From: Rhodococcus triatomae BKS 15-14
Lineage (GTDB): Bacteria > Actinomycetota > Actinomycetes > Mycobacteriales > Mycobacteriaceae
Reading direction: 5' to 3'
Length of the DNA stretch: 35,138 bases
Assembly (NCBI GenBank): GCA_000341795.1
Contig: AODO01000011.1
Location: 1-35,138, forward strand
Shown piece after piece: positions 26,320 through 33,651 of the stretch (position 1 is the first letter of the stretch; each line of letters starts with the position of its first letter). A model generated the notes under the pieces. The model ran no database searches, had not been told where the DNA came from, and saw only the letters and a list, made by a program, of their open reading frames with translations. The translations under genes and the position numbers were made by a program.

Positions 26320-26967
26320 TCAGCACACCGACGTGGGGAATCCGAAGCGGTCGCGCAGTTGGCGGGCGGTGTCGGCGCCGGCGGTGTGGAGGACGCCGGC
26401 GATGCCCAGCCGCGCGGCACCGTCGAGGTTCTGCTGCAGGTCGTCCACCATCACCGCCTGCTCGGGAGCGACGCCGAGCCGCTCGCAGGCGATCCGGTAG
26501 ATCTGTCGCGACGGCTTTCGGATCCCGACCTCCGACGAGATCACCACCTCGTCGGCGAGCTCGCCGAGATCGAACCCGGCGTACGTGTCTCTCCCGAATG
26601 CATTGGAGACCAGGGCAACCGGAACGCCGGCCGACCGCAGGGCTCCGAGCAGAGCGATCGTCGCATCGTCGCGACGCAGCCCCGCCTGCATTCGCGCGGA
26701 GAGACCGGCGGACTCGACCGCGGCTCCGTGCGCGCGGAGACGCTCGGCGAATCCCTCGTCGAACGTCGTGGCGTCGATGCGACCGGACTCGTGCGCCGAC
26801 AGCAGTGATCGCGAGGTCTCGTCGCGAGCGAGCAGGGTCAGCGGCAGGTCGGGATCGCCGATGTCCGATCCGAATGCGCGGAACGCGCCCAGGACGCTGG
26901 TCGTCACCACTCCCCCGAAGTCGACCAGGACCGCAGTGCGATCGGCGTCCACCGTGCTCGACGTCAT
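26320..26967 (-). CDS. HAD-superfamily protein, ACAD10 N-terminal-domain type
   Basis: 215 aa. HAD motifs: VLVDFGGVV with nucleophile Asp16; VSNAF (motif II Ser); GIRKPSRQIYRIACERLG (motif III Lys); VMVDDLQQNLDGAARLGI (motif IV Asp pair). The second Asp of the usual DxD is Gly18, so phosphatase activity may be weak or altered. The pattern agrees with the HAD part of human ACAD10 (GGV; CKPDPRIY; LDDLGTNL; AARLGI) and of soluble epoxide hydrolase. Found with the separate kinase and ACAD genes, it completes an ACAD10 domain set. Operator O4 lies 47-70 bp upstream. Role unproven: phosphate removal or proofreading is possible. Confidence 0.82.
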   Translation of the reverse strand: MTSSTVDADRTAVLVDFGGVVTTSVLGAFRAFGSDIGDPDLPLTLLARDETSRSLLSAHESGRIDATTFDEGFAERLRAHGAAVESAGLSARMQAGLRRDDATIALLGALRSAGVPVALVSNAFGRDTYAGFDLGELADEVVISSEVGIRKPSRQIYRIACERLGVAPEQAVMVDDLQQNLDGAARLGIAGVLHTAGADTARQLRDRFGFPTSVC

Positions 26968-27013
26968 TGCGCATCACCCGTTCTCGTCGGCGTCACTCCG
27001 ATTGAACCGCATA

Positions 27014-27037
27014 TTTGAACTCGACGTCAACATTGAA
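27014..27037. promoter_or_regulatory. TetR-type operator O4 before HAD gene
   Basis: TTTGAACTCGACGTCA with right arm ACATTGAA, 14/24 identical to O1 and with the shared core. On the minus strand TTCAAT and an ATATGC/TATGCG hexamer flank the same 17-18-bp spacer as at O1. It sits between the second tetR stop and the HAD start, in an AT-rich stretch. Confidence 0.68.
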
Positions 27038-27075
27038 ATTGCGGCGCGCGGGGCCCCACACCCCGGGACCGGATG

Positions 27076-27747
27076 TCAGCTGCGAGGAATCACGAGCGCG
27101 TTGACCCACAGCCGCGTCGCGGTTCGCACCAACGCGTCGAGGTCGCCGTCGCCGTCGCCGATCACGAAGTGGCCGAACGCGAGCCGGCTGATCATTCCCG
27201 ACAGTGCACGCGAGGCGAGCAACGGGTCCATGTCGGAGTCCGCGAGTCCACGGGACTGCAGCGACGCGATGCTGCGCGCGTTGCGCCTGATGAACGCGTC
27301 ACCGCGTTCCTGGCGGAGTCGGCGGAACTCCGGGTCCACGTTCGCGACCTGTTCGAGCAGGCCCATCAGTTTCGCGTTGCGCCGATACGCTTCGAAGTAC
27401 GCACGATTGCTCGCTTCGACGATGGCGGCGGGGTCGTCCTCGTCCGCGACGTGCGGCATCCCGGGATGCATCATGTCCTCTTGCGCGAGCTCGAGAACCG
27501 CGGCGAAGATCTCCTCCTTGCTGGAGAAGTACGTGTAGAACGTCCCCGCCGAGCAGCTCGCCTCCTTGGTGATGTCGATCAGCCGGGTGTCGAGGTACCC
27601 CTCGCGCTCGAAGACCGCACGGGCGGCGGAGATCAGCGCCGAACGGGTGCGCTGCCCGCGTTCGGTGGCGGGAAGTTCGCGAAGCAGCGCCGAGTTCGCC
27701 ATCGACGGCGGCGCGTCCTCGGGGGCCTCCTCTGTAGAACCTGACAT
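27076..27747 (-). CDS. TetR-family repressor, paralogue 2
   Basis: 223 aa from ATG 27747. HTH region RTRSALISAARAVFEREGYL, LIDITKEASCSAGTFYTYF and SKEEIFAAVLELA; C-terminal EASNRAYFEAYRRNAKLMGL and LASRALSGMISRLAFGHFV. It and the TetR at 22879 are close paralogues (same length, recognition helices differing at few positions), so they may bind the same operator family with different ligands. A TATAAC hexamer (27760-27755) ends 7 bp before the ATG, predicting a leaderless transcript. Unlike paralogue 1, no shared-type operator was found at its own promoter, so it may be constitutive. Confidence 0.87.
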   Translation of the reverse strand: MSGSTEEAPEDAPPSMANSALLRELPATERGQRTRSALISAARAVFEREGYLDTRLIDITKEASCSAGTFYTYFSSKEEIFAAVLELAQEDMMHPGMPHVADEDDPAAIVEASNRAYFEAYRRNAKLMGLLEQVANVDPEFRRLRQERGDAFIRRNARSIASLQSRGLADSDMDPLLASRALSGMISRLAFGHFVIGDGDGDLDALVRTATRLWVNALVIPRS

Positions 27748-27754
27748 GACCACA

Positions 27755-27760
27755 GTTATA
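27755..27760 (-). promoter_or_regulatory. -10 element of tetR paralogue 2 (leaderless start)
   Basis: Minus-strand TATAAC, 7 bp before the ATG. Transcription would begin at or within a base of the start codon. The -35 is not recognisable. Confidence 0.45.
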
Positions 27761-27824
27761 GCAACGACGCCGGTCACGCCCACCCATCCACCCACCGACA
27801 CGCGTCACCCGGCCGTGCGCGCGG

Positions 27825-27855
27825 CGATGCCCGCCACCTGGCGTGGCGGGCATCG
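27825..27855 (-). terminator. Terminator of the MHS transporter gene
   Basis: Perfect 13-bp stem CGATGCCCGCCAC / GTGGCGGGCATCG with loop CTGGC, 30 bp past the transporter stop on the minus strand and upstream of the tetR promoter. No U-tract. Confidence 0.8.
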
Positions 27856-27885
27856 TCGATTCGTCGATCGCGTCCGGCCGGCGTG

Positions 27886-29262
27886 TCAGCGCCCGAGTTG
27901 CGCACCCGGGACGGCGGCCGGATCGTTGCGCACCTCCGCCGGATTGGTCTCCCGCAGCCGCCACGCGGAGAGGACGGTGACCAGTCCCATCAAGGCGACG
28001 AACACCGCGACGAGAGTGGTGGTTCCGGTCCGGGCGATCAGCGCCGTCATGATGAACGGGGTTCCGCCACTCACGGTGATCGCCGCCAGCTGGTACGCGA
28101 GCGACGCTCCGGAGTACCGCACGTTCGGGGCGAACAGTTCGCCCATGTACGCGGCGATCGGACCGTAGGTCATCGACTGGAAGATGCTGCCGACCGTGAC
28201 GGCGAGGAAGAACAGCCCGAGGTTCGCCGTGTTGACGAGCATGAAGTACGGGAACGCCCACAGCACGATCGCGATGCCACCCGCGATGATCATGGGACGC
28301 CGACCGATGCGGTCCGAGACCCATCCCGAGAAGGCCACCACGGGCACCGAGATGATGCAGCTGAGCATCGAGATCGTCAGCAGGTCGTTCCGGTTCATGT
28401 CCAGCTCGGAGGTGGCGTAGGTGAGCACGCCCGCGATCGAGATGTAGAACAGCGCGTTCGTCGCCGCGAGCAGCCCGCAGCCGAGCAGGATCGTGCGCCA
28501 GTGCTCCCGGAGCGCCTGCTTCAACGGCGCCTGTGCGACGACCTCCTTGCCCGCGGACGCCTTCTCCTCCAGTTCCTTGAACTCCGGACTGTCCTCGACC
28601 TTGGTCTGGATGTAGAGGACGACGGGGAACAGGACGGCGCTGGCGAGGAAGGGAATGCGCCAGCCCCACGCAAGGAAGGCGTCGTTCGAGATCGCCGCAG
28701 TGGCGCTGAGGAACGCGATGTTGCCGAGCACGACACCGAACGACACGCCCATCTGCCCGAAAGTGCCCGAGAAGCCCCGCTTCTTGGGATCGGCGGACTC
28801 GGTGAGCAGCAGGACGATCCCGCCCCACTGGCCACCGCACGCCAGACCCTGGACGAAGCGCAGCACGACCAGCAGGATCGGCGCCGCGACCCCGATCGCG
28901 TCGGCGCCGGGAAGGCAGCCGATGAGGAAGGTCGCCAGGCCCATCAGGAGCAGACAGACGACCACGGCGGGCTTGCGACCGAACTTGTCGCCGTAGTGAC
29001 CGGCGATGAGCCCGCCGAGCGGGCGCGCGACGAAGCCGGCCCAGAACGTGCTGAACGAGAGCAACGTCGCCATGAGCGGCGACGAGTCCGGGAAGAACAC
29101 GTGCGGGAACACCAGCGCGGCCGCGGTTCCGTAGAGGAAGAAGTCGTACCACTCGATGGAACTGCCGACGAGTCCGGCGAACAACAGCTTGCGGTGGGCG
29201 CTGGCACCCGCCTTCGACCGGGTGGCGGTTCTGCGACTGGGGTCGACTGCCGATGTGGTCAT
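27886..29262 (-). CDS. MFS transporter, metabolite:H+ symporter (MHS) family
   Basis: 458 aa, 12 predicted helices. Family signatures: helix 1 GLVGSSIEWYDFFLYGTAAA, the loop LGGLIAGHYGDKFGRKPAV (motif A), RFVQGLACGGQWGG in helix 4, and TYGPIAAYMGELFAPNVRYSG, which closely resembles shikimate, alpha-ketoglutarate and proline/betaine symporters of the MHS group. These import organic acids with protons. With operator O5 upstream and the ligases around it, uptake of a hydroxy- or keto-acid substrate of the island is the likely role. Start ATG 29262 behind AGGAGG. Confidence 0.91.
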   Translation of the reverse strand: MTTSAVDPSRRTATRSKAGASAHRKLLFAGLVGSSIEWYDFFLYGTAAALVFPHVFFPDSSPLMATLLSFSTFWAGFVARPLGGLIAGHYGDKFGRKPAVVVCLLLMGLATFLIGCLPGADAIGVAAPILLVVLRFVQGLACGGQWGGIVLLLTESADPKKRGFSGTFGQMGVSFGVVLGNIAFLSATAAISNDAFLAWGWRIPFLASAVLFPVVLYIQTKVEDSPEFKELEEKASAGKEVVAQAPLKQALREHWRTILLGCGLLAATNALFYISIAGVLTYATSELDMNRNDLLTISMLSCIISVPVVAFSGWVSDRIGRRPMIIAGGIAIVLWAFPYFMLVNTANLGLFFLAVTVGSIFQSMTYGPIAAYMGELFAPNVRYSGASLAYQLAAITVSGGTPFIMTALIARTGTTTLVAVFVALMGLVTVLSAWRLRETNPAEVRNDPAAVPGAQLGR

Positions 29263-29295
29263 CCATCCTCCTGAGAGTCGTTCACTGGACAGGTG

Positions 29296-29319
29296 TTCAA
29301 AGTTGACATCAACTTCAAG
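29296..29319. promoter_or_regulatory. TetR-type operator O5 before MHS transporter
   Basis: On the minus strand CTTGAAGTTGATGTCA with right arm ACTTTGAA, 14/24 identical to O1; the outer arms are the most AT-rich of the five. It lies 34-57 bp upstream of the transporter start and after the stop of the qsd ligase gene, showing that the transporter has its own promoter. Confidence 0.68.
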
Positions 29320-29416
29320 TAAGCGAGCGCTTGCCCACTATCTCGGACCAGAGTTGTGATGTCAATCACTTTCGCGGGTGACTCGACGCCACACGCGAGT
29401 CGACGGTGTGCGCGCG

Positions 29417-31063
29417 TCAGACCTCGCGCAGGGCGCGGCGAAGAATCTTGCCGCTCACCGTCTTCGGGAGATCGTCACGGACCTCGACGACGCGAGGACA
29501 TTTGTAGGCGGCGAGCCGTGCACGGCAGAACTCCTGCAACGCAACGGCGTCCGTCGAGAGCCCGGGCCTGAGCGAGACCACCGCCTTGACGGTCTCCCCC
29601 CGATAGGCGTCGACCACCCCGACCACGGCCGCCTCACGAACCGCCGGATGCTCGTAGAGCACGTCCTCGACCTCGCGCGGCCACACCTTGAACCCGGAGG
29701 CGTTGATCTGGTCCTTCTTCCGATCCACGATGTAGAACCAGCCACCGGAATCCATGAAACCGACGTCGCCCGTGTGGAATCGGCCCGACGGCATCGCGCG
29801 CTCGGTCTCATCGGGCCGATGCCAGTAGCCCGCCGAGACCTGCGGCCCGGAGACCACGATCTCGCCGATCTCGCCGACGGGTACCGGAACGCCGGTCTCG
29901 TCGACGACGGACGCCACCGTCCCCGAGACCGGCACCCCGACCGAGACCGCGCCCGAGGCGGGATCGACCGGCGCCCGCACGCCGTGCGGAACGACGACGG
30001 CCGGGCTGGTGGTCTCGGTCAGCCCGTAGCCGTTGTGGATGTAGTGCCCGAACTTGTCCCGGAACGCCGCCAGGGCCGCGTGCGGGACGGGAGCACCGCC
30101 CGAGTACACCGACTGCAGACTCGACAGATGCTCGGCCGTCACCTCGGCACTGTTCGTCCAGGCGATGAACACGGTGATCGCACCGATGGTCGCGGTCGCC
30201 CGACGTTCGGCGATCACCTCTGCCGCCACCACCGGATGGAACCGGCACGTCAGTATCGTCGCGGCGCCGGCCAGCAACGGTGCGGCGATGTTCGCGATCA
30301 GGCCGGTGATGTGGAACAACGGCGCCACCGCGTACACCACCGACTCCGGGTCCAGCCGCGTCCAGTCGCGATAGATCTGCGCGGTGAACACGACGTTGGC
30401 GTGAGTGTTCATCGACCCCTTGGGCGGGCCGGTGGTGCCCGAGGTGTACGGCAGGTACGCCAGGTCCTCGGCGGCGAGCGGGACGTCGGCCGGGGTGCGA
30501 CCGCCGTACCGGTCGATGAGGTCGAGCAGGTCGTCCCCGGCGTCGGCCGGACGGTCGTCGTCGCCGAAGATGCGCGGCTCGTCCCGCGTCCGGAAGGCGC
30601 GTTCGGAGGTCGTGATCACGTGGGCGACCCCGGTCCCCGACGCCGCCGGGGCCACCTCGTCGTGCACCGACTCCAGGCAGATCACGGCGGCGGCACCGCT
30701 GTCGGAGAGGACGGCGCGCAGCTCGCGGTCCCGGTACATCGGGTTGAGCGGCACCACCACCGCGCCGAGCTTCCACGCGGCGAGGACCGCGATGTGGAAC
30801 TGCGGCACGTTCTGCAGGACGAGTGCGACGCGATCCGCCTTCCCGACACCCCGCTCCCCCAACGCAACGGCGAGAGCATCCGACATCTCGTCGAGCTCCC
30901 GGTAGGTGACGGTGGCGTCGAAGTAGTGGATCGCCGGTGTCTCGGGCGCCCGGGCGAGCGTGGCCCGGAACACCGCGAGCGCCGTGTCGAACTCGACGTG
31001 CGCATCCACCGGGACGTCGATCGGGTAGTGCTCCAACCAGATCCGGTCGTCGTAGGCGCTCAT
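29417..31063 (-). CDS. Acyl-CoA ligase of the qsd locus (QsdC-like)
   Basis: 548-aa class I adenylate-forming ligase. YLPYTSGTTGPPKGSMN is the ATP loop, NGYGLTETTSPAVV the A5 region, FHTGDVGFMDSGGWFYIVDR the A7 segment, KDQINASGFKVWPREVEDVL the hinge and LPKTVSGKILRRAL carries the catalytic Lys. All core motifs are intact. ATG 31063 overlaps the qsdA stop by 4 bp (ATGA), so the two are coupled: the acid released by the lactonase would be passed on to CoA activation. In Rhodococcus erythropolis the qsd locus also pairs the lactonase with a ligase, as I recall it; that naming is not certain. Confidence 0.91.
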   Translation of the reverse strand: MSAYDDRIWLEHYPIDVPVDAHVEFDTALAVFRATLARAPETPAIHYFDATVTYRELDEMSDALAVALGERGVGKADRVALVLQNVPQFHIAVLAAWKLGAVVVPLNPMYRDRELRAVLSDSGAAAVICLESVHDEVAPAASGTGVAHVITTSERAFRTRDEPRIFGDDDRPADAGDDLLDLIDRYGGRTPADVPLAAEDLAYLPYTSGTTGPPKGSMNTHANVVFTAQIYRDWTRLDPESVVYAVAPLFHITGLIANIAAPLLAGAATILTCRFHPVVAAEVIAERRATATIGAITVFIAWTNSAEVTAEHLSSLQSVYSGGAPVPHAALAAFRDKFGHYIHNGYGLTETTSPAVVVPHGVRAPVDPASGAVSVGVPVSGTVASVVDETGVPVPVGEIGEIVVSGPQVSAGYWHRPDETERAMPSGRFHTGDVGFMDSGGWFYIVDRKKDQINASGFKVWPREVEDVLYEHPAVREAAVVGVVDAYRGETVKAVVSLRPGLSTDAVALQEFCRARLAAYKCPRVVEVRDDLPKTVSGKILRRALREV

Positions 31064-32037
31064 GCCGCGGTCTCGAAGTAGCGCCGCGGGTTGTCGACCA
31101 TCATCACGGCGATCTGCTGCTCGGTGACGCCCCGGTCCAGGAGTGCGGGAATCACGTCGTCGCTGATGTGGGTGAAGTTCCAGTTCGGGACGGCTGCCGC
31201 CTTGGCGCCCTCCTCGAACCAGTCGATGAAGCACGCGGCATCGTGCGCGAGCACCATCTTCTCCGCGTATCCCCGGCGGACCAGTTCGGCCACGGTGTCG
31301 ACCCGGTTCGCGAACGGGAGCAGTACGTCGAGACCGAACCGGTCCATGCCGAGATACGACCCCGCGTCCGCGAGGGAGCACAGGTGGTCGAGATCGGTGG
31401 AGTCGCCGGAGTGGCCGATGACGACCTTCGTCAGATCCACACCCTCGGATGCGAGGACCTTCTGCGCGACGAGGCCCGACTCCGTGTGCGGGTTCGTGTG
31501 CACGGTGATCGGGGCGCCGGTCTCGACGTGCGCCTGGCCCACCGCCCGCATGACGCGCTCGACTCCCGGCGTCAGGCCCTGCGCCTCGATGGCGCACTTG
31601 AGGAACGCCGCCTTGACCCCGGTGTCGGCGATCCCCTCGCGGATGTCCTTGACGAACAGCTCGACCATCGGCTCGGGCACGTCGAAGAGCAGGCCGGGGC
31701 CGGTGTAGTGGAACTGGAACGGAACGTCGTTGTAGGTGTAGATCCCGGTCGCGACCACGATGTTGACGTCGACCTGCTCGTTGATCCGCTGGATGCGTGG
31801 GATGTAGCGTCCGAGGCCGATGACGGTCGGGTCGACGATGGTGTCGATTCCACGCCCCGAGCACTCGGTGAGCTTCGCGACGGCGTCGGCGACCCGGGCG
31901 TCCTCGTCCCAGTGATTGGGATGGTCGCCGTAGTTCTGCCTCATCTCCTCGCCGAGAACGAAGACGTGTTCGTGCATGAGCGTGGACCCGAGTGCGGCGA
32001 CGTCGACGGGTCCGCGAACGGTCTGTACTTGGGACAT
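31060..32037 (-). CDS. qsdA: QsdA-type lactonase (phosphotriesterase-like, quorum quenching)
   Basis: 325-aa TIM-barrel metalloenzyme of the PTE-like lactonase family. Metal ligands are visible: His22 and His24 (LMHEHVFVLGE), the carbamylated Lys147 (AAFLKCAIEAQG), His180 (ITVHTNPHTE), His209 (VIGHSGDSTDLDHL) and Asp266 (VLAHDAACFIDWF). The whole sequence resembles R. erythropolis QsdA, which opens the lactone ring of N-acyl-homoserine lactones and is linked to gamma-lactone growth. Start ATG 32037 behind GAGGAG. First gene of a two-gene operon with the ligase; divergent from qsdR across a palindrome. Products from gamma-lactones would be 4-hydroxy acids, the substrate expected for the rest of the island. 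Confidence 0.93.
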   Translation of the reverse strand: MSQVQTVRGPVDVAALGSTLMHEHVFVLGEEMRQNYGDHPNHWDEDARVADAVAKLTECSGRGIDTIVDPTVIGLGRYIPRIQRINEQVDVNIVVATGIYTYNDVPFQFHYTGPGLLFDVPEPMVELFVKDIREGIADTGVKAAFLKCAIEAQGLTPGVERVMRAVGQAHVETGAPITVHTNPHTESGLVAQKVLASEGVDLTKVVIGHSGDSTDLDHLCSLADAGSYLGMDRFGLDVLLPFANRVDTVAELVRRGYAEKMVLAHDAACFIDWFEEGAKAAAVPNWNFTHISDDVIPALLDRGVTEQQIAVMMVDNPRRYFETAA

Positions 32038-32071
32038 GAGAGCTCCTCGATGTGACTGGCATCACTCTTGG

Positions 32072-32096
32072 TGAGACAGTGCGCTAGTCTGTCTCA
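32072..32096. promoter_or_regulatory. Palindromic operator between qsdA and qsdR
   Basis: Perfect 8-bp arms TGAGACAG (32072-32079) and CTGTCTCA (32089-32096) with a 9-nt spacer, 35 bp before qsdA and 67 bp before qsdR. Its sequence is unrelated to sites O1-O5. QsdR would be the expected ligand-responsive repressor. Confidence 0.75.
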
Positions 32097-32162
32097 GGGA
32101 CCCCGAGTCGTCAACCGTCACCTCGAATTGCATGATGTTCCAGCACGTGAGGAGATGACCTG

Positions 32163-32729
32163 ATGCCACCCGACGCCGACCGCCGACGCGCGATCGACGC
32201 AGCAACCCGGATCTACCTGGACGAGAAGCCTCTCGACATGTCGTCGCTCGCACAGGAACTCGGCGTCGGGCGCGCCACCCTGTACCGGTGGGTCGGCAAT
32301 CGGGAGGAGCTCCTCTCGACCGTCCTCACCGAGGCGACCGAGCGCACCTACCGGTGGGCCATCGGCCGCGCCACGGGCAGCGGGGCCGAGTTCATCCTCG
32401 ATTTCGTCGAACGCGTCATGCGAACGGTGGACGCGTCTCCCCCGCTGCGGGCGCTGACGAAGCGCGAACCCCTGCTCTTCACCCGGCTCGCCCTCATGCC
32501 GGGGTCCATCGAGGCGGTGTCCGCGCAGATCACCGCCGAGATGCTCGAGCGGGAGGAGGCGTCCGGCGCACTGGCCCTGGCATTGTCACCGGCCGTGCTC
32601 GGTGAGGCCATCGTGCGTATCTGCGACATCCACCTCTACGCCCCACTGCTCGGCGGTGAGACCGCCCAGATCGACACCGCACTCGACCTCGTCGCCCTGC
32701 TCCTCGGCGTCACCCGCAGCCCGGGCTGA
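32163..32729 (+). CDS. qsdR: QsdR-type TetR-family repressor
   Basis: 188 aa. HTH: RRAIDAATRIYLDEKPLDMS and SLAQELGVGRATLYRWVGNREELL; the C-terminal ligand/dimer domain carries EFILDFVERVMRTVDASPPLRAL-type helices and ends ALDLVALLLGVTRSPG. Divergent from qsdA with a perfect palindrome between them, it is the likely repressor of qsdA and the ligase; in R. erythropolis QsdR is released by gamma-lactones. Start ATG 32163; GAGGAGATGACCTG precedes. It is not close to the two TetR paralogues of the island. Confidence 0.87.
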   Translation: MPPDADRRRAIDAATRIYLDEKPLDMSSLAQELGVGRATLYRWVGNREELLSTVLTEATERTYRWAIGRATGSGAEFILDFVERVMRTVDASPPLRALTKREPLLFTRLALMPGSIEAVSAQITAEMLEREEASGALALALSPAVLGEAIVRICDIHLYAPLLGGETAQIDTALDLVALLLGVTRSPG

Positions 32730-32811
32730 CACACCGGAATCGGATGCGCGCGACGCCGCCCGGGTCCACCATGGTGGGCGGCCCCGAACTGCACGCGCAC
32801 CGAACTGCGAG

Positions 32812-33651
32812 GTTCCACCCACGTCCACCCCGGCACTCTCCGACGTCGCCGCCACACTGCGGGCGGCCGGATGCGTGTTCGCCGAGGACGAGGCCCGGTT
32901 GCTGGTCGGCACCGCGGCGCACGAGGCCGAACTCGCCGACATGATCCGGGCTCGGGTGTCCGGCCGACCGCTCGAGCAGATCCTCGGATGGGCCGAGTTC
33001 TGCGGCCTCCGGATCGCCGTCTCACCCGGCGTGTTCGTTCCGCGGCGCCGTACCGAGTTCCTCGTCGACCAGGCTCTGGCGGCGCTCGACCGTCCCGACG
33101 CCGTGGTCGTCGACCTGTGCTGCGGGTCCGGTGCCGTCGGCGCCGCGATCGCCGCCGGGGCCGCGACCGGACAGGGAACCGGGCCCGTCGTCCTGCACGC
33201 CGCCGACGTCGACCCGATCGCGGTGGCCTGCGCCCGCCGGAACGCCCCGACCGGGACCGTCCACCTCGGCGACCTGTTCGACGCGTTGCCCCGCAGCCTG
33301 ATCGGCCGGGTCGACCTGCTCGTCGTGAACGCCCCGTACGTCCCGTCCGGCGCGCTCGCCACGATGCCGCCCGAAGCGCGACTGTACGAACCCCGCCTCG
33401 CACTCGACGGCGGCCTCGACGGCGCCGACGTCCATCGCCGGGTTGCCGCCGAGTCCCCCGCCTGGCTCGCACCGACCGGGCGCCTGCTCGTCGAGACCAG
33501 CGAGCGGCAGTCCGTCCTCACGGCCGGCGCGTTCGCACGAGCAGGCCTCGCTGCGACGGTCGCTCACTGCTCCGAACTCGACGCGACCGTCGTGTCCGGG
33601 CGACGCCGCTCGCTAGACTCCGCTCATGTCGAGCGATCCGGGCCTGCGTGA
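32812..33651 (+). CDS. PrmC/HemK-like N5-glutamine methyltransferase paralogue; start unresolved
   Basis: About 279 aa. SAM-dependent methyltransferase: motif I VVDLCCGSGAVGAAIA, acidic HAADVDPIAVACARRN, and the motif IV NAPYVP where release-factor methyltransferase PrmC has NPPY. The front part GRPLEQILGWAEFCGLRIAV and VFVPRRRTEFLV is typical of the family. The family-like reading begins near VPPTSTPALSDVAATLRAAG, but no ATG, GTG or TTG lies in this frame between GTG 32602 (inside qsdR) and GTG 32875 (inside the conserved part). The position given is the first residue of the plausible N-terminus, a GTT codon, not a proven start. It overlaps the next gene by 26 bp. The substrate is unlikely to be certain from this. 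Confidence 0.7.
   Translation, partial: VPPTSTPALSDVAATLRAAGCVFAEDEARLLVGTAAHEAELADMIRARVSGRPLEQILGWAEFCGLRIAVSPGVFVPRRRTEFLVDQALAALDRPDAVVVDLCCGSGAVGAAIAAGAATGQGTGPVVLHAADVDPIAVACARRNAPTGTVHLGDLFDALPRSLIGRVDLLVVNAPYVPSGALATMPPEARLYEPRLALDGGLDGADVHRRVAAESPAWLAPTGRLLVETSERQSVLTAGAFARAGLAATVAHCSELDATVVSGRRRSLDSAHVERSGPA

Noticed and set aside
26980-27003. Second GGCGTCA occurrence near the HAD gene as another operator
   Set aside because: Only the core heptamer fits; both TGAA-type arms are missing.
27883-31081. Two long plus-strand open frames opposite the MHS transporter and the qsd ligase
   Set aside because: Antisense to genes with complete motifs; compositionally shadow-like.
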